Assembly (NCBI RefSeq): GCF_049800915.1
Contig: NZ_JBNAFY010000005.1
Location: 1-64,000, forward strand
Direction of reading: 5' to 3'
DNA from: Amaricoccus macauensis_A
Lineage (GTDB): Bacteria > Pseudomonadota > Alphaproteobacteria > Rhodobacterales > Rhodobacteraceae
DNA length: 64,000 nucleotides
How positions within the stretch are numbered: the first letter of the stretch is position 1; each line of letters starts with the position of its first letter. Shown in pieces: positions 8,901-17,779 of this stretch. The notes under the pieces are model-generated. The model ran no database searches. It saw only the letters and a list, made by a program, of their open reading frames with translations, and was not told the origin of the DNA. Position numbers and translations under genes: made by a program.

Positions 8901-8968
8901 TTATTGCACGCAGTGCATTCCTAAGAAGGACATATTTGCCAATCCGATTATTTTGCAATGCAGCAATT

Positions 8969-8990
8969 GACACGAGGTTAACCGCGTGTC
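8969..8990. promoter_or_regulatory. 22-bp near-perfect palindrome
   Basis: Arms GACACG (8969-8974) and CGTGTC (8985-8990) flank a central GGTTAACC (8976-8983). Only the symmetric pair 8975/8984 (A/G) breaks the dyad. The absence of a loop favours a protein-binding operator over an RNA hairpin. It lies ~180 bases upstream of the GNAT gene and ~190 bases downstream of the transporter operon. Confidence 0.45.
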
Positions 8991-9154
8991 GCCTCCGGGC
9001 CACAGTTCGCCCTTAACGCGAAACCCTGCGTCAATGATCGCCAAATCGGTAAGGTCTGGAGAGCACCAGTATTTTCCGAAGCGCGCTCGCTCCGACCGCG
9101 CCCGTGAGGCCGAGGATTCCAACCCAAGGGGCCGGAATTCACTTTCACGTCAAC

Positions 9155-9166
9155 TGGTATACCAGC
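9155..9166. promoter_or_regulatory. 12-bp perfect palindrome CTGGTATACCAG
   Basis: A perfect dyad 16 bases beyond the stop of the last transporter gene. Its TGGTATACCA core resembles operators of HutC-subfamily GntR regulators, but the position at an operon end argues against repression of that operon. The function is uncertain. Confidence 0.3.
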
Positions 9167-9182
9167 GAGGCAGATGCCTCCC

Positions 9183-10106
9183 CTACCGCCCCCTGATTCG
9201 CGGATCGAGCGCATCGCGCAGCCCGTCACCGATGAAGTTGATGCTGAGCACCGTGAGCGAGATCGCCAGCCCCGGCCAGATCACCCGCGCGGGCGTCAGC
9301 GTCATGAAATTCGCCCCGTCATAGAGCAGCCGCCCCCAGGTCGGGAAATCCGACGGGAAGCCGAGCCCCAGGAAGCTCAGCGCGGATTCGGTGATGATGG
9401 CGTTCGCAACCCCCAGCGTCGCCGAGACCATGATCGGCGAGAGGATATTGGGCAGGATATGGCGCGAGATGATCCGCCGCGACGGCGTGCCGATGGAGCG
9501 CGCCGCCAGTACGAACTCCCGCTCCTTCAGCGCCAGCACATCGCCGCGCACGATCCTCGCGGTCTGCATCCAGCTCGTGATGCCGATCACGAAGACAATC
9601 AGCAGAAAGATCCCCGATTCCGGCCCGAACGCCGAACGCAGCGAGTCGCGAAAGAGCATGATGATGACGAGCAGAAGCGGCAGAAGCGGCAGCGCAAGGA
9701 AGAGATCCGTCACCCGCATAAGCGGACCGTCGAGCCAGCGGAAGAAGCCCGACAGAACGCCCACGAGGGTCCCGAGCACAAGCGAAAGCAGCATCGCCGT
9801 CACGCCCACGAGAAGCGACACCCGCCCGCCCTGAAGCACCTGCGCGAAGAGGTCGCGGCCGATGTTGTCGGTGCCCATGGGATGCGCGAGCGAGGGCGCG
9901 GCGTTGCGCGCGCGCACGTCGATGTAGTTCGGATCGACATTGTGAATCGCCGGCCCGAAGATCACCGCGAAGACGATCACCAGGAAGATGATCATGCCGA
10001 GCATCGCTCCGCGATGGTGGCGGAACTGATACCAGACATCGCTCCAGAGCGAATGCTCGGGCGTCGTGATGTCTCCGGGGCTGGTCTGGGCGGTGGCGTC
10101 AGTCAT
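9183..10106 (-). CDS. Oligopeptide/dipeptide-type ABC transporter permease (OppC/DppC)
   Basis: A 307-residue inner-membrane permease. After a cytoplasmic N-terminus (~30 residues) come six predicted transmembrane segments. The OppC_N-type start LWSDVWYQFRHHRGAMLGMI and the fixed block HPMGTDNIGRDLFAQVLQGGRVSLLVG are diagnostic of the DppC family. The EAA loop is represented by REFVLAARSIGTPSRRIISRHILPN at ~190-215. It overlaps the upstream OppB-type gene by 8 bases and is the last gene of the five-gene operon. Confidence 0.92.
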   Translation of the reverse strand: MTDATAQTSPGDITTPEHSLWSDVWYQFRHHRGAMLGMIIFLVIVFAVIFGPAIHNVDPNYIDVRARNAAPSLAHPMGTDNIGRDLFAQVLQGGRVSLLVGVTAMLLSLVLGTLVGVLSGFFRWLDGPLMRVTDLFLALPLLPLLLVIIMLFRDSLRSAFGPESGIFLLIVFVIGITSWMQTARIVRGDVLALKEREFVLAARSIGTPSRRIISRHILPNILSPIMVSATLGVANAIITESALSFLGLGFPSDFPTWGRLLYDGANFMTLTPARVIWPGLAISLTVLSINFIGDGLRDALDPRIRGR

Positions 10107-11109
10107 AGCGGATCCTCGGGTCGAGAATGCCGTAGAGCAGGTCGGCGATCAGGTTGAAGAGCACGATCAGGATCGCGAAAATGAAGGTCAGCGTCTGCAC
10201 CAGCGGAATATCCGTGCCCTGGATGCCGGTGATCAGAAGCTGCCCCAGCCCGTTTACCCGGAAGATCTGCTCGGTGATGATGGCACCGCCGAAGATCTGC
10301 GGCACGCCAAGCGCCACCACCGTCACCACCGGGATGAGACTGTTGCGCAGCACATGCACGAGCAGCACCTTGCTCTCGCCCATGCCCTTGGCCCGCGCGG
10401 TGCGGACGTAATCCTGGTTGAGGTTGTCGAGGGTCGAGGCGCGCATGAAGCGGCTCGTCTGCGCCGCGAAATAGAGCGCCAGCACCCCCACAGGCATGAT
10501 CATCTGCTTCACCTGAAGCCAGAACGTCTCGAGGTTCGTCACCTGGAGGTTCGTGTCGTAGATCGAGGGCAGCCAGCCGAGCTGCACCGAGAAGATCACG
10601 ATCACGAGGAGCCCGGTGAAGAAGGTTGGCACCGAGAACCCGACCATCGAGAAGAACGTCCCGAACTGATCGAACCAGGAATACTGCTTGTAGGCGGAGA
10701 TCACCCCGATCGGAACCGCGATGAGCGTGCCCACCACGTAGGACATTCCCACGACCCAGAGCGTCTGCGGCATCCGCTCGACGATCAGGTCCACCACCGG
10801 GGAGCGGGTCTGCCAGCTGATGACGCGCATCCGTTCGCCATCGCCCACGGTAATACCCGTCATCTGCTCGAAGACGTTGAGCGGCTCATTGATGCAGAAC
10901 TGCTCGAGCCACTTGAGGTAACGCACGAAAAAAGGTTCGCCGAGCCCGAGGCTCATGCGGATCTGCTCGCGCACTTCCGGCGGGATCGTGAGCGGCAGGT
11001 TGGAGGTCGGATCCCCCGGCGAGAGATCCAGCAATGCAAAGATGATGAAGCTGATCACAAGCAGCGTCGGAATGGCGAAAAGCAATCGCCGGATCGTATA
11101 GGTAAACAT
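10099..11109 (-). CDS. Oligopeptide/dipeptide-type ABC transporter permease (OppB/DppB)
   Basis: A 336-residue permease with the standard OppB/DppB beginning, MFTYTIRRLLFAIPTLLVIS, followed by FALLDLSPGDPTSN, a periplasmic loop and five further membrane helices. The EAA motif appears in DYVRTARAKGMGESKVLLVHVLRNSLIP. It partners the OppC-type permease through an 8-base gene overlap. The substrate is not evident from the permeases; the cluster most resembles dipeptide/oligopeptide importers. Confidence 0.92.
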   Translation of the reverse strand: MFTYTIRRLLFAIPTLLVISFIIFALLDLSPGDPTSNLPLTIPPEVREQIRMSLGLGEPFFVRYLKWLEQFCINEPLNVFEQMTGITVGDGERMRVISWQTRSPVVDLIVERMPQTLWVVGMSYVVGTLIAVPIGVISAYKQYSWFDQFGTFFSMVGFSVPTFFTGLLVIVIFSVQLGWLPSIYDTNLQVTNLETFWLQVKQMIMPVGVLALYFAAQTSRFMRASTLDNLNQDYVRTARAKGMGESKVLLVHVLRNSLIPVVTVVALGVPQIFGGAIITEQIFRVNGLGQLLITGIQGTDIPLVQTLTFIFAILIVLFNLIADLLYGILDPRIRYD

Positions 11110-11169
11110 GCCGGGGCGTACTCCGTCGGCTGGGCGGATGGCGCGCTCACGCCACCCGCCGCGCTGGGA

Positions 11170-12870
11170 TCATTCCACGCGATACCAGTCCGCGGTGTTC
11201 CAGATCTCGCTGTCGACCGGGTTCATGACGACACCGCCGAGGGTGTTGGACTTCGCCGCCACACGACCACGATAGACCAGCGGGATGTACGAGCCGGAAT
11301 TGACGATCATGTCGTTGAGCTTGATGATGATCTCGGCCCGTTCCTCTTCGCCCGCGGTCTTGCCGAGCTCGGCCCAGAGTGCGTCGTATTCTGGATCGCA
11401 ATGTCGCGCGTCGCCGCTGCCCTGCCACTGGGTCTCGGGGCGCGGCACCTCGGCGCAGGTCCAGTCGCCCAGATACTCTTCCGGGTCCGTGCCGTTGTAG
11501 TTGTTGGCGTATTCCTGCACGTCGGCATAGAATTTCTGGAACGTGTCGGGCGAGCCCGGATCACCGCCGAAGAACACCGCACCGTCGATCTGGCGCAGTT
11601 CCACCTCGACACCCAGTTCGTTCCACCACTGCTTGATCAGTGCCTGCGCGGCCTGCCGCACGGAGTTCGTGGAGGTCTGGTAGAGCACGCTCAGGCGCAC
11701 GCCGTCCTTCTCGCGGATGCCGTCGCCGCCGCGCGTGTAGCCGGCCTCGTCGAGCAGGCGGTTGGCCTCGTCCATGTCCTGGGTCATGCACCAGTCGTTG
11801 TTGGTCGAGACGTTGATCTCCGGCATGGGGATGATGTTGCAGGTGATCTTGCCCGCCGCACCATAGCCCGCCTCCACGAGGATCTCGCGGTCGATGGCGA
11901 GGCTCAGCGCCTTGGTCACCGCCTTGTCGGTCAGGAACGGGTGCGGATGCGCCAGCGTGGAGCGCTCGTCACCCAGTGCCGGGTCCGGGTTGGACTGGTT
12001 GATCATCAGGCGCTCGACCAGCGATCCGAAGGCCGCGATGATTTCGCCGTTCCCCGCCGCTTCCATCTGCGCCAGGATCTCGGGCTCCACCTGCGGGTTC
12101 CAGGCATAGTCGAACTCGCCCGTTTCCAGCACCGAGCGCGCCGCCGAGGCTGCATCCCCGCCCCCCTTGATGAGCGCGGAGGCAAATGCCGGCTTCTCGG
12201 GATCGCGGAAATTCGGGTTGGCTTCGAGATAGACAAGGTCGTTGGCCTTGAAATCCTTCACCACGAACGGCCCCGTGCCGATCGGATAGAAGTTCGCCTC
12301 GGTGCATTCCGGTGCCCGCGCACCCATGCAGTCCGCGAACTGCGATTGCTGGATGATCGGCGAGAAATGCCCCACGAACGGCCCGTAGGGATAGGGCTTC
12401 GGCTCGGAGAAGGTCACCTGCACCGTCAGGTCGTCCAGCGCCTCGACATTCTCCACGCCGGAAAAGTTCGTGGCCTGTGCGCAGCCGCCTTCGGGGTGCA
12501 TGCAGTATTCCCACGTGAAGACCGCGTCCGCCGCCGTCACCGGCGAGCCGTCGGACCAGAGCAGGCCTTCCTTCAGCTTCCAGGTGATGGTGGTGAAATC
12601 CTCGGAGAAGCCGCCGTTGTCCAGCGTCGGGATATCCTGCGCGAGCCAGGGCACCATCTCGCCCCTCTCGTTGAACCGCGCCATCGGCTCGAGCACCAGG
12701 CTGGAGGCCTCGAGATCCTTGGTGCCGTTCGACAGGAACGGGTTCATCGTCGAGATCGCCTGCCAGTAAAGGATGTTCACCTGCCCATCCGTGCCGCGCT
12801 CGGCGAAGGCAGATGTGGCACCGAGGGTCGCCATCGCGACACCCGCCGCCAGTATGGGTCTCAACTTCAT
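11170..12870 (-). CDS. Peptide-type ABC transporter substrate-binding protein (SBP family 5)
   Basis: A 566-residue periplasmic binding protein. The start is set at ATG 12870, preceded by AAGGAGAAACGG, and begins with a Sec signal peptide (MKLRPILAAGVAMATLGATSAFA, cleavage expected after AFA). Family-5 features include VNILYWQAISTMNPFLSNG, the LAQDIPTLDNGGFSEDFTTITWKLKEGLLWSDG block, and YPIGTGPFVVKDFKANDLVYLEANPNF. It delivers its ligand, probably a peptide or related compound, to the two permeases encoded just downstream. An internal gene position between the ATPases and the permeases is unusual but seen in this group. Confidence 0.92.
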   Translation of the reverse strand: MKLRPILAAGVAMATLGATSAFAERGTDGQVNILYWQAISTMNPFLSNGTKDLEASSLVLEPMARFNERGEMVPWLAQDIPTLDNGGFSEDFTTITWKLKEGLLWSDGSPVTAADAVFTWEYCMHPEGGCAQATNFSGVENVEALDDLTVQVTFSEPKPYPYGPFVGHFSPIIQQSQFADCMGARAPECTEANFYPIGTGPFVVKDFKANDLVYLEANPNFRDPEKPAFASALIKGGGDAASAARSVLETGEFDYAWNPQVEPEILAQMEAAGNGEIIAAFGSLVERLMINQSNPDPALGDERSTLAHPHPFLTDKAVTKALSLAIDREILVEAGYGAAGKITCNIIPMPEINVSTNNDWCMTQDMDEANRLLDEAGYTRGGDGIREKDGVRLSVLYQTSTNSVRQAAQALIKQWWNELGVEVELRQIDGAVFFGGDPGSPDTFQKFYADVQEYANNYNGTDPEEYLGDWTCAEVPRPETQWQGSGDARHCDPEYDALWAELGKTAGEEERAEIIIKLNDMIVNSGSYIPLVYRGRVAAKSNTLGGVVMNPVDSEIWNTADWYRVE

Positions 12871-12922
12871 CCGTTTCTCCTTGTAAATCGCTGCTTGCAT
12901 TCAGAATTCCCGGTGGCTCGGC

Positions 12923-14029
12923 TCACGCGGCCACCTGCGCTTCCTCGATCAGGTGACAGGCCACCCGCCGCCCCTCGCCCGCGTCCCTGAGTTCCGGCAC
13001 CTCCACACGGCACCGGTCGAAGACCTTCGGGCAGCGCGTGCAGAAGACACAGCCCTTTGGCGGATTGCTCGGGCTCGGCACGTCCCCGGTCAGCACGATC
13101 CGCTCGCGCGCGCCCTCTGCTTCCGGATCGGCCTCCGGCACCGCCGAGAGAAGCGCCTCGGTGTAGGGATGAAGCGGGTTGGCATAGAGCCCGTCGCGCG
13201 GACCGATCTCCATGATCCGGCCCAGGTACATCACCGCCACCCGCGTCGCGAGATGGCGCACCATCGAGAGGTCGTGGCTGATGAAAAGGTAGGTCAGACC
13301 GTGACTTCTCTGCAGATCTTCAAGCAGGTTCACAACCTGCGCCTGGATCGAGACGTCGAGGGCGGCAATGGGCTCGTCGCAGACGATGAAATCCGGGTTC
13401 AGCGCCAGCGCGCGCGCAATCCCGATCCGCTGCCGCTGCCCACCGGAAAACTCATGCGGATAGCGATTGGCAAAGGAGCGGTTCAGCCCCACCTGGTCCA
13501 TCAGTTCCAGCACCCGCGCCCGCATCTCCCTGCGACCGAGGGCGGCGTGCTCGGCCAGGGGCTCGGCGATGATCGAGCCCACGGTCATGCGCGGGTTGAG
13601 GCTCGCTTGCGGGTCCTGGAAGATCATCTGCATCCGGGTCCGCAGCTTGCGCAGCGCATCCCCCTTGAGCCCGGAGATCTCGCGACCGTCGAGCTGGATG
13701 GAGCCGGCCGTCGGATCATAGAGCCGCAGAAGCGCACGCCCCGCGGTCGATTTCCCGCAGCCGCTTTCCCCCACCAGCCCCAGCGTCTCGCCGCGTGCGA
13801 TCTCGAAGCTGAGATCGTCCACCGCCTTCACCACGCCCGTCTGGCGCCGGAAGAGCCCGCTGTAGATCGGGAAATGCATCTTCAGGCCATCCACCTGCAC
13901 CAGCGGCCCGGCCTCGGCAGGAGGCTCCGTCACGGCTTCCTCCGCTTCCGGCACCTCGCCCGCGGCACCATCCTCGCGCTGGCCCTCTTCGTCCGTGCGA
14001 CCCAATTCATCCGCCACGATAGGCCTCAT
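12923..14029 (-). CDS. Oligopeptide-type ABC transporter ATP-binding protein (OppF/DppF)
   Basis: A 368-residue ATPase subunit with Walker A GESGCGKSTAG, signature FSGGQRQRIGIARA and Walker B FIVCDEPIAALD. The C-terminal oligopeptide domain carries a Cys cluster, CVFCTRCPKVFDRC, matching the iron-sulfur-type Cys motif of OppD/F-like proteins. The first ~45 residues are an acidic, low-complexity extension. The start at ATG 14029 overlaps the upstream ATPase gene by 23 bases; a GTG at 14017 is an alternative. It works as a heterodimer with the product of the preceding gene. Confidence 0.9.
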   Translation of the reverse strand: MRPIVADELGRTDEEGQREDGAAGEVPEAEEAVTEPPAEAGPLVQVDGLKMHFPIYSGLFRRQTGVVKAVDDLSFEIARGETLGLVGESGCGKSTAGRALLRLYDPTAGSIQLDGREISGLKGDALRKLRTRMQMIFQDPQASLNPRMTVGSIIAEPLAEHAALGRREMRARVLELMDQVGLNRSFANRYPHEFSGGQRQRIGIARALALNPDFIVCDEPIAALDVSIQAQVVNLLEDLQRSHGLTYLFISHDLSMVRHLATRVAVMYLGRIMEIGPRDGLYANPLHPYTEALLSAVPEADPEAEGARERIVLTGDVPSPSNPPKGCVFCTRCPKVFDRCRVEVPELRDAGEGRRVACHLIEEAQVAA

Positions 14030-15014
14030 CGGTTCGGAAATCCCACCAGCAGGCCACGTCATGGCCATCGGCCACGAAGCGGCGCGACGGGTTCTCCACC
14101 CGACAGCGGTTGAACACATGGCTGCACCGCGGCGCGAAGGGACAGGACCGCGGCTCCTCCATCAGGATCGGCGGCTGTCCCTCGATGGAGGCGAGCCGCT
14201 CGGCGCGCGGGCCGGTTAGGTTCGGGATCGTGCCGAGAAGCGCGCGGGTATAGGGATGCTGGGGCGCGCGGAAGATCCGCTCCACCGTGCCGTGCTCCAC
14301 CACATGACCCGCATACATCACCATCACCCGGTCCGCGATCCCGGCCACGAGACCGAGATCATGGGTGATCCAGATGATCCCCATCCCGAGCTTCTCGCGC
14401 AGATCGCGCACGATCTCGAGGATCTGCGCCTGGATGGTGACATCGAGCGCCGTCGTGGGCTCGTCCGCAATCAGAACCTTTGGATCGCAGGAAAGCGCGA
14501 TGGCGATCATCACCCGCTGGCGCATGCCCCCCGAGAACTGGTGCGGGAAATCGTCGAGCCGCCGCCGCGCATCGGGAATGCCCACCAGGTCGAGCAGATC
14601 GGCGGCCCGCGCCCGCGCCGCGCGCTTCGAGAGGCCCAGATGCTTCCGGATCGGCTCCACGATCTGGTAGCCCACGGTGAAGACCGGGTTGAGGCTCGTC
14701 ATCGGGTCCTGGAAGACGAAACCGATCTCGCCGCCGCGCAGCCGCCGCATCTCCTTGGCCGACCGCCCGCGCACTTCGCGCCCCTGGTAGAGGATCGAGC
14801 CCCCGGCGATCTTCGCGGGCGGGCTCGGCAACAGCCCCATGAGCGCCATCATCGTCACGGACTTGCCCGATCCGCTTTCGCCCACGACCCCCAGAAGCTC
14901 GCCTGCCTGAATGGAAAAGGTGACACCATTGACCGCATGGACATCGCCGTCGCGCGTCGCGAACACTGTCTTGAGATCCGACACCTGCAGGATCGGATCC
15001 GATCCATCCAGCAT
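14007..15014 (-). CDS. Oligopeptide-type ABC transporter ATP-binding protein (OppD/DppD)
   Basis: A 335-residue ATPase subunit. It contains Walker A GESGSGKSVT, signature FSGGMRQRVMIA, Walker B VLIADEPTTALD, and the C-terminal oligo_HPY domain HPYTRALLGTIPNL with SCPFAPRCSHVFNRC. The start at ATG 15014 (MLDGSDPILQ) has GGGGG ahead of it and fits the family; an upstream in-frame start at 15086 would add an atypical tail. It is the first gene of the operon ATPase-ATPase-SBP-permease-permease and is divergent from the ArgE-type gene. Confidence 0.92.
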   Translation of the reverse strand: MLDGSDPILQVSDLKTVFATRDGDVHAVNGVTFSIQAGELLGVVGESGSGKSVTMMALMGLLPSPPAKIAGGSILYQGREVRGRSAKEMRRLRGGEIGFVFQDPMTSLNPVFTVGYQIVEPIRKHLGLSKRAARARAADLLDLVGIPDARRRLDDFPHQFSGGMRQRVMIAIALSCDPKVLIADEPTTALDVTIQAQILEIVRDLREKLGMGIIWITHDLGLVAGIADRVMVMYAGHVVEHGTVERIFRAPQHPYTRALLGTIPNLTGPRAERLASIEGQPPILMEEPRSCPFAPRCSHVFNRCRVENPSRRFVADGHDVACWWDFRTDEAYRGG

Positions 15015-15191
15015 ATGGCTACCCCCTTGTATCCGACCGCACGCCTTGTCATTCACTCGACCAAGGCGCATGGAACCAGCAATCAACGCGATGACTAAAC
15101 ATCAACTTCCAAAGCCGCTCAACAGTCAACTGCGTCTTGACGCTCCGGGGCAGAATCCCGAGGCTCGCGCTTCAGATGTGAAGGCTCCCCA

Positions 15192-16346
15192 ATGCAGAAC
15201 CGGTTCAGCACCCGCGACATGCTCGCCCGCCTGGTCTCTTTCCCGACGGTCTCCACGCGGAGCAACCTCGGCCTGATCGGCTTCGTGGACGCATACCTCG
15301 CCTCCCACGGCGTGCCGACCTGGCGCGTGCCGGACGAGACCGGCGAGAAGGCCAGCCTCTTCGCCCGGATCGGCCCCGATGTACCCGGCGGCGTGGTTCT
15401 CTCGGGCCATACCGATGTGGTGCCCACCGAGGGCCAGGACTGGTCGAGCGACCCCTGGACACTGACCGAACGCGAAGGTCGGCTCTTTGGGCGCGGCACC
15501 TGCGACATGAAGGGCTTCTGCGCGGCCAGCCTCGCCATGGTGCCGGAAATGCTTGCGGCGAACCTCCAGCGCCCGATCATCATTGCGCTCAGCCATGACG
15601 AGGAAATCGGCTGCCTCAAGGCACCCGAAATGATCGACGCGATCCTCGCCACCCTGCCGCGCCCCGAAGCGGTGATCGTCGGCGAGCCCTCGGACATGCG
15701 GGTCGTGACGGGCCACAAGGGCAGCTGGGAATTTCACGGCCATGCCCGCGGCTACGAGGTGCATTCGAGCCTCGTCCACACCGGCGTCTCCGCCATCTCC
15801 ATGGCCGCGCGCATGGTGAACTGGACGAACGAGGTCATGGCCGAGAACGCCCGCAACGCCACCGACAACGCATTCGTGCCGCCCTTCACCACGCTCCATG
15901 TGGGTGTGATCTCCGGGGGTACCGCGAAGAACATCACCGCGCGCGATTGCAGCTTCATCGGTGAAATTCGCGTCATGCCCGACGAGGACATCGGCGAATG
16001 GCAGAAGACGATGGAAACCGAGGCCGCCAGGCTCGAGGCGGAAATGCGCGTTATCCGTCCCGAAGCCAGCCTCACGCTCGAGAGCACCATCACCATTCCC
16101 CCGCTCGAACCCGAAGCCGACGGCCCCGCCGAGCGGATCGCGCGCAGCCTCACCGGTGACAATGGCACCCATGTCGTCTCCTACCAGACCGAAGCGGGGC
16201 AGTTTCAGGAGAAAGGCCTCTCCACGGTGGTCTGCGGCCCCGGCTCCATCCTCCAGGCCCACCAGCCCGACGAGTTCATCACCCTCTCGCAACTCGACGC
16301 GGCAGACGATTTCATGCGACGCCTCATCGACCATCTCGCGAACTGA
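15192..16346 (+). CDS. argE: Acetylornithine deacetylase (ArgE), M20 family
   Basis: A 384-residue zinc hydrolase of the M20 family. Metal and catalytic residues are visible in SGHTDVVPTEGQDW (His, Asp), LFGRGTCDMKGF (bridging Asp), LSHDEEIGC (Glu pair), and the late CGPGSILQAHQPDEF (His). ArgE releases ornithine from N2-acetylornithine in arginine synthesis. Because the gene is divergent from a peptide-type transporter and followed by an alpha/beta hydrolase, it could instead process imported N-acyl amino acids. The start is supported by GTGAAGG upstream. The next gene begins 39 bases after its stop. Confidence 0.82.
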   Translation: MQNRFSTRDMLARLVSFPTVSTRSNLGLIGFVDAYLASHGVPTWRVPDETGEKASLFARIGPDVPGGVVLSGHTDVVPTEGQDWSSDPWTLTEREGRLFGRGTCDMKGFCAASLAMVPEMLAANLQRPIIIALSHDEEIGCLKAPEMIDAILATLPRPEAVIVGEPSDMRVVTGHKGSWEFHGHARGYEVHSSLVHTGVSAISMAARMVNWTNEVMAENARNATDNAFVPPFTTLHVGVISGGTAKNITARDCSFIGEIRVMPDEDIGEWQKTMETEAARLEAEMRVIRPEASLTLESTITIPPLEPEADGPAERIARSLTGDNGTHVVSYQTEAGQFQEKGLSTVVCGPGSILQAHQPDEFITLSQLDAADDFMRRLIDHLAN

Positions 16347-16385
16347 GTACCCCACATCGGCCATGGACTCTCGGAGACCCGAAGC

Positions 16386-17237
16386 ATGACCCGCTCGCAC
16401 CGCTTTTGCCTTCCGGGGGGCCGCTGGCTGGCCTGGCACGAATGGGGCACCCCGGAGGGCCGTGCCGTAATCGTCTGCCCCGGCGCGGGCATGGCAGGCC
16501 CAATGCCGTTCGGAGAACGCGAAGCCGAACGGGAAAGCCTGCGCCTGATCTCAGTTGATCGTCCCGGTCTTGGCGGCTCCGAGCCTGACAGCGGCAAGAG
16601 CTTCACCAGTTTCGCGCGGGACGTGCGCGCTCTTCTGGACCATCTCGGCCTCGATGCCGTCGCGGCAATCGGCTTTTCCCAGGGTGCGCCCTTTGCGCTC
16701 GCGCTGGCCGCGGAAGGCGTCGTTCCGGCGGTCTCCCTTGTCTCGGGTCAGGACGAGCTGGCACACCCGGATGTGCTGACGCAACTGCCCCCGCCGGTGG
16801 CCGATTTCGTCCGTCGTGCCGCGGGCGACGGCCCGGCGCTTGAAGAGGAAATCACGGCGACCGCGACGGCCGATTGGCTCTGGCAGATGATCGAGACCAT
16901 GAGCAGCCCGCAGGATCGCGCCTTCTACGCCAGCGAGACCTTCGCCCAGCTCTATCGCGCGAGCCTTGCCGCGGGCTTTCGGCAGGGTGCCGCCGGTTAT
17001 GCCCGCGACACGATCCTCGCCCTCGCGCCCTGGCCGTTCCGGCTTGAGGATCTCGACTGTCCGGTGCGGCTCTGGTTCGGGCGCGAGGATGCCAGCCCGG
17101 TCCATTCCCCCGATCTCGGCGCCACCCTCGCCGCGCGCCTGCCGGATGCCAACCTGAACCGGATCGACGGGGCCGGCAGCGCCATTCTCTGGACCCATGC
17201 CGACGCGATCCTGCGAGAGATCGCACGGGGCATCTGA
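16386..17237 (+). CDS. Alpha/beta hydrolase
   Basis: A 283-residue alpha/beta-hydrolase-fold protein. The nucleophile elbow GFSQGAPFAL (Ser at about residue 100) and the oxyanion-side block VDRPGLGGSEPDSG are clear; the acid is probably in WFGREDASPV and the histidine near the C-terminal ILWTHADAI. The substrate is unknown. It follows the ArgE-type gene on the same strand and ends at a perfect hairpin shared with the convergent CBS gene, so the two hydrolases likely form one transcript. Confidence 0.82.
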   Translation: MTRSHRFCLPGGRWLAWHEWGTPEGRAVIVCPGAGMAGPMPFGEREAERESLRLISVDRPGLGGSEPDSGKSFTSFARDVRALLDHLGLDAVAAIGFSQGAPFALALAAEGVVPAVSLVSGQDELAHPDVLTQLPPPVADFVRRAAGDGPALEEEITATATADWLWQMIETMSSPQDRAFYASETFAQLYRASLAAGFRQGAAGYARDTILALAPWPFRLEDLDCPVRLWFGREDASPVHSPDLGATLAARLPDANLNRIDGAGSAILWTHADAILREIARGI

Positions 17238-17276
17238 CGAAACGGAGTATCGGGCAACCCTCCGCCCCAAACACAA

Positions 17277-17301
17277 ACACCCAGGCCAAGGGCCTGGGTG
17301 T
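17277..17301. terminator. Bidirectional terminator hairpin
   Basis: A perfect 11-bp stem, ACACCCAGGCC (17277-17287) with GGCCTGGGTGT (17291-17301), around an AAG loop, located between convergent genes. The T-tract is poor on both strands, so efficiency is uncertain. Confidence 0.65.
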
Positions 17302-17371
17302 CCGGTCGCGTTCGACACGGGTTTCCTCCCTTCACGTGAACCTCACTCGCGGTCCGCCCGAATATCGCCGA

Positions 17372-17779
17372 TCACTCGGAGATCAGTTCCAATGCCGCGC
17401 CCGCCGCCGATGCAGCGCCTTCCGTGGAAAGATCGCCCAGCGAGACGATGCCCACCAGCTTCTTCTCGCGATCGACGACCGGCATCCGGCGGATCTGCTG
17501 CTCACCCATGTTCCGGGCAACTTCGCCGACATCCTGATCCTGGTAGCAATAGTAAAGGTCGCTCGACATGGCGTCTCTCACGGCACTGTCCGCCGCCTTG
17601 CCCTGGGCCAGTCCGTTGATGACGATGTCGCGGTCCGTGATCGTTCCGATCAGCCGATCGTTCTCACCGACCGGGATGAACCCGGTATCGATCCGGCGCA
17701 TGATTTCCGCGGCCTCGGCCAGCGTCTGCTCGGGCGCGACCGTCACAGGATGATTGCTCATGACGTCCTTGATCTGCAT
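17372..17779 (-). CDS. Two-CBS-domain protein
   Basis: A 135-residue protein consisting of one CBS pair. The first CBS motif spans MQIKDVMSNHPVTVAPEQTL and GFIPVGENDRLIGTITDRDI, and the second spans VRDAMSSDLYYCYQDQDV and RMPVVDREKKLVGIVSLGDL. Such free-standing CBS pairs bind adenosine nucleotides and usually modulate a partner. The start at ATG 17779 has GAGGAG at good spacing; a longer in-frame extension to 17992 has no family support. It is a single gene, convergent with the hydrolase and divergent from the M20 aminoacylase. Confidence 0.88.
   Translation of the reverse strand: MQIKDVMSNHPVTVAPEQTLAEAAEIMRRIDTGFIPVGENDRLIGTITDRDIVINGLAQGKAADSAVRDAMSSDLYYCYQDQDVGEVARNMGEQQIRRMPVVDREKKLVGIVSLGDLSTEGAASAAGAALELISE

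Larger units (their letters stand above)
8786..9182. other. Palindrome-rich intergenic region
   Basis: About 400 bases between the GNAT start and the 3' end of the oligopeptide transporter operon. No open frame here has coding support. The stretch contains four inverted repeats: TTGAAC-GAAT-GTTCAA (8885-8900), TGCAC-GCA-GTGCA (8905-8917), a 22-bp near-perfect palindrome (8969-8990) and CTGGTATACCAG (9155-9166). It is more AT-rich than the coding flanks around 8880-8970. Confidence 0.6.

Noticed and set aside
10066..12990. 974-codon plus-strand open frame
   Set aside because: Antisense to the OppB-type permease and the binding protein, both of which have clear motifs; His/Arg/Asp-rich composition marks it as a shadow.
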